From assembly GCF_031886125.1 (NCBI RefSeq), contig NZ_CP119391.1, positions 310,001 to 374,000 of the forward strand: 64,000 bases of DNA, read 5' to 3'. The notes beneath the pieces are model-generated. The model did not search any database and was not told the origin of the DNA. It was given only the letters and a program-made list of their open reading frames with translations. This DNA is from Halomonas piscis (GTDB taxonomy: Bacteria; Pseudomonadota; Gammaproteobacteria; Pseudomonadales; Halomonadaceae). Shown here piece by piece: positions 37,072 through 47,300 of this stretch; position 1 is the stretch's first letter; each line of letters starts with the position of its first letter. A program made the position numbers and the translations under genes.

Positions 37072-38100
37072 TGTGATCTCTCGGTAGGTTGTTCATCCGG
37101 AGCCAACCCGGAAGACTGGAGATGCAAACCAACCAATCTCTCCAGGAGGCCCGGATGAACACCCATAAGAATGCCCGACTCACTCCGCACGGTCGAGCCC
37201 TGCTGGTCGATCGCGTCATCGATGAAGGGTTGCGGCCCAGAGAGGTCGCGCAAGCCCAGGGAGTCAGTGTGAGAACGGCCTACAAATGGGTGCGTCGTTT
37301 CCGTGAGGAGGGACTCGAGGGTCTCCAGGACCGTCGGTCACGCCCTGTCCGAAGTCCCTGGGCGACCGACGCAACGACGGTGGAGCAGATCGTCGAGCGT
37401 CGTCAGCGACGCCAGACCTATTGCCAGATTGCCCAGGCGCTGGGGGTTGGCCAGAGCACGGTAGCGCGCATTCTCAAGCGCAAGGGGCTGAATCGCTTGG
37501 CGGCTCTGACACCGCCAAGGCCCAGCAATCGCTATGAGCACGACGCACCCGGCGATCTCCTGCATCTGGATATCAAGAAGCTCGGCTGCTTCGCGCGCCC
37601 GGGGCATCGGGTCACCGGCGATCGCCAACAGACTACGCGTGGCGCAGGGTGGGAGTATGTCCACATCGCCATCGACGATCACTCACGGGTGGGCTTTGGC
37701 ACCCGCTACCCTGATGAAACCGGCTGGAGCGCCTGTTATGCGCTATTGGAGGCCATACGATATTATCGAGACTTGGGGACTCGCTTCACGCGGGTGCTCA
37801 CCGACAATGGCGCCTGCTACCGGTCCCGGGCGTTTCACCGCCTGTGCCGGCGGGTGGGGCTGAAGCACAAGCGCACTCGCCCCTATACGCCCCGCACCAA
37901 TGGCAAGGCAGAACGGTTCATTCAAACCGCCCTGCGCGAGTGGGCCTAGGCCCAGTCTTATGAAAGCTCGGAGGAGCGAGGCAAACACCTTTCCGCCTGG
38001 CTTCACCAGTACAACTGGCACCGGCCACATGCCAGCCTGAACTATCATCCTCCGGTTAGCCGGTTGGGGCTTTTCGTGAACAACCTGGTGGGTTTACACA
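37072..38100 (+). mobile_element. IS481-family insertion sequence, copy 2
   Basis: 1,029 bases, nearly identical to 31551-32579 and in the same direction, with both terminal repeats. The flanks are CCTAGC on the left and TCTAGT on the right, both NCTAGN but not identical. In the intact tnpB tail these two sites lie five bases apart, so this copy bridges them. Confidence 0.9.
37155..37949 (+). pseudogene. IS481 transposase stopped early by a nonsense change
   Basis: It matches the transposase of copy 1 but reads TAG at 37947-37949 where copy 1 has TAT, so the protein ends at REWA after about 264 residues. The DDE residues lie before the stop, but the C-terminal 50 or so residues are lost. Beyond it the frame continues to the element end, where the next stop is the TAG inside the TCTAGT flank. 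Confidence 0.88.
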
Positions 38101-38194
38101 TCTAGTGAAGGCGTGTTGAAGCAGGAAGGTTCTCGGGGCGACCCAAGAATCCTCGCCCAAAGCGTCTGGCGCGGCGGGCGGGGAGTGTCAGCTG
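38101..38194 (+). ncRNA. Displaced tnpB right end (guide-RNA scaffold), copy 2
   Basis: It pairs closely with 34009-34102. Hairpin 1 (38128-38151) has one C-to-T change relative to copy 1 that turns a G-C into a G-T pair, so pairing is kept. Hairpin 2 (CCTCGCCC 38151-38158 with GGGCGGGG 38176-38183) is better paired than in copy 1. AGTGTCA ends at 38190. Homology to copy 1 stops at 38194, 130 bases before the adhesin gene. Transcription from here would enter that gene. Confidence 0.65.
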
Positions 38195-38257
38195 GTGGCG
38201 TTATCTTGCCTTCCTGCAATGTCTGACGCCCTTGTGCACAAAAGCTGCAATTTTTTC

Positions 38258-38278
38258 TTTGTTAGTTTCACTAGCAAA
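38258..38278. promoter_or_regulatory. Palindromic candidate operator before the adhesin gene
   Basis: TTTGTTAG and CTAGCAAA form an inverted repeat with one mismatch around TTTCA, 47 bases before the ATG, in an AT-rich stretch likely to hold the promoter. Confidence 0.35.
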
Positions 38279-38324
38279 TTATTAAAGCTTGTCTGGCTTG
38301 TCGTTTGCCACGAGGGAGCAGTTT

Positions 38325-41300
38325 ATGAATCGTATTTTCCGCAAGGTCTGGAACCATAGTCTGGGACGTCTGGTTGTAGCTTCCGAGGCCGCACGTTCAC
38401 GCGGGAAGGCCGGCGTGTCCAAGAAAGTCATGGGCACTCTGGCAGGCGGCGTCATTGCCCTGCCGCTGTCCACGCTGGCCGTTGGTGCGCTAACCCTGGA
38501 AGATGGGGCCTTGCTGGAAAATACTGACGGCAACCTGGACATCAGTGAAGAGCCGGCTTCCGGAAACGATCCCAAGAAAATCACGCTGGATCTGGCCCAA
38601 GCCATCGAGGTTGCCAATAAAATCACAGTCGACGGCAGCAACGACGTTAGGCTAGATAATAGCGGTCTGGCGCTGGCGGGTGGGCCCAGCGTCAAAAGCG
38701 GCGGCATCGACGCCGGCGGTGAAAAGATCACTAACGTCTCGGCGGGGACAAGCGATAGCGATGCGGTTAACGTTGGCCAGCTAAACGCGGTAAAAAGCAC
38801 GGCCAACCAGGGCTGGAACGTCACCGATGGTACTAGCAGCAGCAACATCGGCCCGGATGGCAAGGTCACCTTTACCGGTGATAGCAACGTCACGGTCACC
38901 GAATCCGGCAGCGACGACGACGGTCAAATCTCGGTCGCGCTGAACGACGACCTGACGGCAGCCAGCCTTACGGCCGGCGATACCACAGTAGATAATAACG
39001 GCCTGTCGATTGACGGCGGGCCCAGCATCACCAGTGGCGGCATCGACGCCGGCGGTAGCAAGATCACCAACGTTGCCGACGGCACAAGTGCAGGTGATGC
39101 GATCAACAAGGGCCAGCTGGATGCGGTAAGCAGCACCGCCAACGCTGGTTTTAAGCTACAGGCCAACGGCAGCGACGAGTCCACGGTTAAACCAGACGAT
39201 ACCGTTAATCTCAAGAACAGCGACGGTAATATCGACGTTTCCAAGAGCTCGTCGGGAAACGACGTAACCTTCGATCTAGCGGATACGGTCTCCGTGGATA
39301 AGGTCGAGGCGGGCGCTAGTACGCTCGATACCGATGGACTGTCTATAATCGGCGGTCCGACGTTTACCAGCAGCGGCATCGATGCCGGCGGCCAGAAGAT
39401 TACCGGCGTGTCTGATGGCGGTGTCAGCGCTGGCAGCCAGGATGCCATTACGGGCGGACAGCTTTTCGATCTCGAAGAGGAGCTGTTCACCGACGGCGAT
39501 GGCATCAAGTACTTCCACGCCAATTCCACCAAGGATGATTCTCAAGCCAACGGCGGCGATTCGGTCGCCATCGGCCCGGAGTCCGTCGCAGAGGGTGATA
39601 GCAGCTTTGCTGCCGGGCTTGGTGCCGCGACTAGCAGTGCGGCAGACAACGGCATTGCCTTGGGTAACCAGGCCAGTGCCGAGGCGGGCAATAGCCTGGC
39701 AATGGGCAACCAGGCCAATGCGGTCCTGGCGTCGGGGACGGCCATAGGTAACCAGGCCCAGGCACGCGCGGACAGCTCGATCGCCATCGGCAAACAAACC
39801 CTGGCCCAGGGTGATAATGCCACCTCGATCGGCGCCACCGGCGATCCCATCACGTCTCTGGACCTGGCCGACGACGATACCAATCTGACGTCAATCAACG
39901 GCATACCGGTGACGGCAACAGGCTATCCGCTCAACGAAGACGGAACCTACAATCCGACCGGCTCCGCCGAGATTACCTCAATCGCCGGGGTGGCGGTCGA
40001 TGAAGCCGGCGTCAATCAGTTTATTAGTGCGCTTATGTCTGGCGCTAACTTCGCCTCGGGGAAGAATAGCCTGTCGCTGGGCGTCGGCACCATCGCGACC
40101 GGCGACTCCGGCGTTGCCATCGGCGACAGAACCAGTGCCGCAGACGATGCGGTCGGCATCGGCCACGGCACGACCGCCGCCGGCAGCGCCGTGGGCATCG
40201 GCCCCGGCGCCACGGCGAGTGGCGCCAACAGCTTCGCCGGCGGCAAGAATGCCAAGGTAGTCGGCAAAGGCAGCAACGCCGTGGCCATCGGCAATAACAG
40301 CCAGGCGGGGCATGGGGGCAAAGACCACCCGAACACCAGCCAGACACTTGATCCTAGTGGCAAAAGTGCGGTTGCCGTCGGCGACGGTGCTCAGGCGCAG
40401 ATGAATCACGACGTGGCCATGGGTGAGGGCGCCGGCTCGGGGTCATTCGGGCTTCCCTCTGCCGACATCAGCAACGTCTATATCGGGCGCAATGCCGGCG
40501 CCGGCGTGTTCGCCGGTGGTCGTAACGTGGCCATCGGTGCCGACGCGGGTAAGGACCGTGCCGATGACAGTGATGAAAACGTCGCCATCGGCAATAAGGC
40601 CGGTCTCGAGCGGGGCGGCAACTACAATATCGCCCTTGGCAAACAGGCGGGCGGCAGCAACGCGAAGGATGCAACTGGCTCTCTGACAACCGACGACACG
40701 ATTTCCATCGGTCGAAAGGCCAATGCGTCCGATAGCGGGGCTCTGGCGCTGGGCGCGAGTGCGGTAGCGTCCGGTGAGAACAGCCTGGCACTGGGGCAAG
40801 AGAGCTCTACCAACGGTGCAAACTTCATTGCCCTCGGAAGTGGTTCGGTAGCCGACAAGAATGTCAACACGCCTTCAGCCGGCGCCTACCTGACCGGCGA
40901 AACGGCGAGCTCGATTCTGTCGATTGGCAGTGAAAATACCGGTACAACCCGCCGAGTCGTCAATGTGGCCGGCGGTGTGAAGGACACCGATGCCGTCAAC
41001 GTGGGGCAGTTAAGCCAGCTGGGCGATGAGGTCCAGGGTGTTTTCGGCGACGACGTCACCGTTGACGCCGACGGCAGCCTGTCATTTAAACGGGGCGGCG
41101 AGACAACGCTGTCATCCTACCTCAATGAGAACGGCGCCCCGGGCGGTGGCAACCCTGGATCACCGGGTGCCAATGTCGTCAAGTATGACGGCAGCACCCA
41201 GGACGATATTACCCTAGCCGATACGCAGATCCACAAGGTGGCAGATGGCACCAGCCCCAAGGATGCCGTCAATGTCAGCCAGCTCGAGGAGGCCGGGACG

Positions 41301-44300
41301 CACTTCGTCAGCGTCAACACCCCAAAAGACGATACAAACTATGACAATGACGGCGCCAGCGGTGACGACGCGATCGCCATCGGCCCGACGGACGGGGCCA
41401 GCGGCGATTCGAGTTTGGTGATTGGACGCAATGCCAAAGCAGAGGGGCAGTATGGTCTGGCGCTTGGTGAGGGGGCCGATAGCAAGGGCGAAAGTGCGAC
41501 TGCCATTGGCTTGAATGCATATGCTGATGCCGACCGGTCTATTGCCATTGGTGAAGACTCGAGAGTCGAGAATCAGGCGGGTAAGGCCGATGCGAATAGC
41601 GGCATCGGCGTTGGCTACAAGGCTCGGGTAACTCGCGAGCATGGCACGGCCATTGGCGAATCTGCGCTAAGCGAATCGGCTCAGGGACAGGCGTATGGCT
41701 ATCAGGCTCACGTGCACCAGGAGTCAGAGAATAGCAACGCCATCGGCAACATCGCGGTGGTCAATGAAAACGCCGATGGCGCCAACGCCTTTGGTGATCA
41801 TGCCACCGTAGAAGAGAGCGCGCATAACTCCACCGCGATCGGGAGCCGGGCCAACACCAATGCGACCAATGCCTATGCTTTGGGCACCCAGGCCCAATCC
41901 AGCGGCAATAGCGCCTACGCCCAGGGCAACGAGGCGCGCGCGTCCGCGATCAATGCCTTTGCGCTGGGCAGCAAGAAAGACTCAAATAGAACAGAAGCCT
42001 CTGCCAAACATGCCTACGCCGTCGGCAGCGGCGCGCAGTCCGAAGCCAGCAGAGCCTACGCCATTGGTGCCGATGCTCGGGCCAGCCAGGCGACAGCCGT
42101 CAGCGGCAAGGACGCCTTCGCTATCGGCACCGAAGCCCTCGTTAATGAGGACAGCGCCTACGCCTTGGGTAACAAGGCCAGCTCCATCGCCGAAAGCGGC
42201 TATGCCGTAGGTACCCAGGCCGAGTCTACCGCGGAGAGCGGCTATGCCATGGGCACGCAGGCGTCTTCCGAAAAGGCGGATTCCTTTGCCATTGGCTCCA
42301 ATGCCAATACCGACGGCCTTAACGCCTACGCGCTGGGTAATACGGCCAAGGCAAGCGGTGACAACGCCTTCGCGGCCGGTACCGACAGCGTCTCCGGCGG
42401 CGAAAATGCCATCGCGTTTGGCAAGAACGCCGCAACCGATACAACCGGCAAGAACGCCATCGCCATCGGTACCGGGAGCACGGCCAGCAGCGAGAACGGC
42501 GTGGCGCTGGGTACTAACGCAACGGTTAGCGGCAAGGATTCGCTCAGTCTGGGCACCGGTAGTCTCGTCACAGGCGACAGTTCCGGCGCTTTCGGCGATC
42601 CCAACACGGTTAACGCAACCGGCGCCTACGCCTTCGGCAACGACAACACCATCGATACCGGTGCGAACAATAGCTTCGTACTGGGCAGCAATGTGACGCT
42701 GAATCAGGCCTATCAGGCCAACAGCGTGGTGCTCGGCAATAATTCCGATACGCATGAAGTTCACACGGGCACCAAGGCGACGGAATCGACCCTCAATGAT
42801 GAGACCCGTGTTTACACAGGCCCGGCCTCAAAAGGCAACGGCTTCGTCAGCGTCGGCAGCGAAGGCGGCGAGCGCCAGATTCATAATGTGGCCGCCGGCG
42901 AAGTGAGCGAGACCAGCACCGACGCCATCAACGGCAGCCAGCTTTTTGCCACCAATCAGGCCGTGCAGCAGCCCATCACCTTCGAAGGCGACAATGGCGC
43001 CGGCAATGCCGTCGAGCGCACCCTGAATACCACGCTGAACATCCAGGGCGGTGCCAGTGGCAACCTGACCGACGACAATATCGGCGTCGAAGGCGACGGG
43101 ACCGACACCCTAGAGCTCAAGCTGGCCGAAAACGTCGATCTGGGCACTAACGGCAGTGTTACCACTGGCAACAGCGAGCTGGATAACGGCGGGTTGAGCG
43201 TCGATGACGGCACCAACAGCACTGATTATGGCGCCGATGAAATCGCCATGAACGACGGTGCCGGTGCGACCACCAGGGTAAGCCCCGGCAAGGTCGAAGT
43301 CGCAGGTTCAGGCAATACGGTCACGCTGGATGGTGACGCCGGTACTATTGACGGCTTGACCAACAAGACGTTCGATGCGGGAAACATCACTTCCGGGCAA
43401 GCGGCTACCGAAGACCAGCTCAGCCAGGTCAATAGCGACTTGACCACGAGCGGCCTGGACTTCAAGGGCAACAGCAATCCCAACGGAGCGGTTCACAGGG
43501 ACTTGGGCGAGACGCTGAACATCGAGGGCGGAGCCGCAACCGCCGGCGCGTACAGCGACGACAACGTCAAGACAGTCGCCGACAATGGCAGCGTCTCGAT
43601 TCAGCTGGCCGAGAACCCCGAGTTCACTAGCGTCACCACCGGCAACAGCACGCTGGACAACGACGGCATGACCATCGCCGGCGGGCCGAGCGTGACCACC
43701 GGCGGTATCGATGCGGATGGCAAGAAGATCACCAACGTCGCCGACGGCGAGGTGAGCAGCACCAGCAGCGATGCGGTGAACGGCAGCCAGCTCAACGCCA
43801 CCAACAACGTCGTTGCCAAGACCGGCAACAGTGCGGCCGATGTGATCGGCGGCAACGCCAGCTACGACGATGCGACCGGCGACCTGACCACCACCGACAT
43901 TGGCGGCACCGGTCAAGATACCGTCCACGACGCGATTGCCGTCGCCGGTACCGGTTGGGAGCTGGAAGCAGCCGGTACCAACGGTACCGAGACCATCAAC
44001 CCGGGCGATACTGCTACGTTCGATGCCGGCACCAATCTGGATGTCGAGCGCAACGGCAGCACCATCACCTACGCCACGCACTCCGAGGTCGAGTTCGACA
44101 AGGTGACCGCCGACGACGGCAGCGGCAACGTCACCGAGGTGACCGCGACCGGCACCAGCGTCACCGACGGCACCGACCGCACCGACTACGGTGCCGGCGG
44201 CATGGAGATTGCCGGCGGACCCAGCGTGACCACCGGCGGCATCGATGCGGGTGACAACAAGATCACCAACGTCGAGGCTGGCACGGATGACACCGACGCG

Positions 44301-47300
44301 GTCAACGTCAGCCAGCTGGAGCGTCAGGACAGCGACCTGACCACCAAGGGCCTGGACTTCGCCGGCAACGAAGGCGGCGATGTGCATCGCGACCTGGGCG
44401 AGACGCTGTCGATTACCGGCGGTGCCAACGCCACCGGCGGTTACAGCAGCGATAATCTCAAGACGGTCACCGACCCGACGTCCGGGGCCATCGAGCTGCA
44501 GCTGGCCGAGTCGCCGAAGTTCGGCGACGTGACCATCAACGAGAGCGACAGCGGTCGCATCGGCGGCGTCGCCGACGGCGAGAATGCCGACGATGCGGTC
44601 AATCTGGGTCAGCTGGAGGACGTGGACGCCACGGCCAACGAAGGCTGGAGCCTGACAGCTCAAGAAGCGAATGAGAGCAATGTCGGGCCAGGCGACAGCG
44701 TCGACCTGAGCAACACCGACGACAACATCGAGATCGCCAAGGCCGATACGGATAACGACGTCACCTTCGATCTGGCCGACGACCTCACAGCCGACAGCCT
44801 GAAGACCGGCGATACCACGGTTGATGGCAGCGGCGTAACGATTGCTGGTGGGCCGAGCATTACTGACAGCGGCATCGATGCCGGTGATCAGACCATCACC
44901 AATGTGGCTCCGGGGGTAGACGGGACCGACGCGGTCAACGTCAATCAGCTGGACGATGTCAGCGATGCGGCCAACGCCGGCTGGACCGTGGCCGATGCCG
45001 ACGGCAACAGCCACAACATTGGGCCGAACGGCAAGGTGACCTTCGAGGGCGACAGCAACATCGGCGTGACCGAATCCGGCAGCGACGACGATGCCAAAAT
45101 CCAGGTAGCGCTGAACGACGACATTGCCGTCGACAGCGTGACCACCGGCGACAGCGTGCTCGACACCAACGGGCTGACGGTGACCGATGGCACCACGACC
45201 ACCACGGTCGGGGCGGACAACGTCACCAGCGGCAACGTCGTGGTGGATGGCAGCCAAGACGTGGTCAGTGGCCTGTCGAACACCACCTATGATCCCAATG
45301 TGGATTACAGCGCGAGCGATCAGGCGGCGAGCGAAGCGCAGCTGGGCGGTCTCGGTGATAGCCTGACCAGCGACGGCATGAACTTCGCCGGCGACAGCGG
45401 CACCGACGTGCACCGCGACCTGGGCGAGACTGTCAATATTCAGGGCGGCGAGACCGATGGCAGCCAGTTCACCGACGGCAACATCGGCGTGGTCGCCGAC
45501 GGCAGCGATACCCTGAACCTGAAGCTGGCCCAGAACGTCGATCTCGGCGGCACCGGTAGCGTCACCACCGGTGACAGCACGCTGGACACCGACGGCCTGA
45601 GCGTCGACGACGGCAGCGGCAACGCCACCGAGGTGACCGCGGCCGGCACCAGCGTCACCGACGGCACCGACAGCACCGACTACGGCGCCGGCGGCATGGA
45701 GATTGCCGGCGGACCTAGCGTGAGCACCGGCGGCATCGATGCGGGTGATAACAAGATCACCAACGTCGAGGCCGGCACGGATGACACCGACGCGGTCAAC
45801 GTCAGCCAGCTGGAGAGCCAGGACAGCGACCTGACCACCAAGGGGCTGGACTTCGCCGGCGACAGCGGCGCCGACGTGCATCGCGATCTGGGTGAAACCG
45901 TCAATATCCAGGGCGGCGAGACCGATGGCAGCCAGCTCACCGACGGCAACATCGGCGTGGTCGCCGACGGCAGCGATACCCTGAACCTGAAGCTGGCCCA
46001 GAACGTCGATCTCGGCGGCACCGGTAGCGTCACCACCGGTGACAGCACGCTGGACACCGACGGCCTGAGCGTCGACGACGGCAGCGGCAACGCCACCGAG
46101 GTGACCGCGGCCGGTACCAGCGTCACCGACGGCACCGACAGCACCGACTACGGCGCCGGCGGCATGGAGATTGCTGGCGGACCTAGCGTGAGCACCGGCG
46201 GCATCGATGCGGGTGATAACAAGATCACCAACGTCGAGGCCGGCACGGATGACACCGACGCGGTCAACGTCAGCCAGCTGGAGAGCCAGGACAGTGACCT
46301 GACCACCAAGGGGCTGGACTTCGCCGGCGACAGCGGCGCCGACGTGCATCGCGATCTGGGTGAAACCGTCAATATCCAGGGCGGCGAGACCGATGGCAGC
46401 CAGCTCACCGACGGCAACATCGGCGTGGTCGCCGACGGCAGCGATACCCTGAACCTGAAGCTGGCCCAGAACGTCGATCTCGGCGGTACCGGCAGCGTGA
46501 CCACCGGCGACAGCACGCTGGACACCGATGGCCTGACGATTACCGGCGGTCCGAGCATAACCGCCAGCAGCGGTATCGACGCCAACAACCAGAAGATCGT
46601 TAACGTTGCCCCGGGCGAGATCGCGGGTAGCAGCACAGACGCCGTCAACGGCGGTCAGATCCAGGCCGCAGGCGACAGCCTAGCCGATAACGTGCTGGGC
46701 GGTGATGCCGACTACACCGGCAACGACTTCACCATAAGTGACGTGGGCGGTACCGGCGAGAGCACCATCGATGACGCCATCGAGTCGGCCAACACCGCGG
46801 CCAACGCCGGCTGGGACATCAGCGCCCAGGGCAACAACCCGACCAAAGTGGGCCCGGGCGACAGCGTCGACCTGAGCAATACCGACGGCAACATCGAGGT
46901 CAGCAAGACGACCAGTGACAACGACGTGACCTTCGATCTGGCCGACAACCTTACAGCTGACAGCGTGACCACCGGTGATAGCACGCTGAACAACGACGGC
47001 CTGACGATTATCGGCGGACCCAGCGTGACCACCGGCGGCATCGATGGCGGTGACAACAAGATTACCGGCGTTGCTGACGGCGATGTGAGCAGCGACAGCA
47101 CTGACGCGGTGAACGGCAGTCAGCTGCATAAGATTGATCAGGTGGCTAACGCCGGTTGGGACGTGGCCGACACCAGTGGCAACAGCCACAATATCGGCCC
47201 GGGCGGCAAGGTGACCTTCGAGGGTGACAGCAACATCGGTGTCACCGAGTCCGGCAGCAACGATAATGCCAACGTCGAGATAGCGCTGAATGACTCCATC

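Noticed and set aside
31551..38100. The two IS481 copies as a true composite transposon carrying the kinase
   Set aside because: The outer flanks do not match, both copies sit in tnpB tails, and copy 2 has a broken transposase. Duplication by recombination explains it better.
43308..46349. A 1,013-codon open frame on the minus strand inside the adhesin gene
   Set aside because: It follows from the repeated, GC-rich codon pattern of the adhesin. It has no ribosome site and no recognisable domain, and its repeats mirror the 468-base units.
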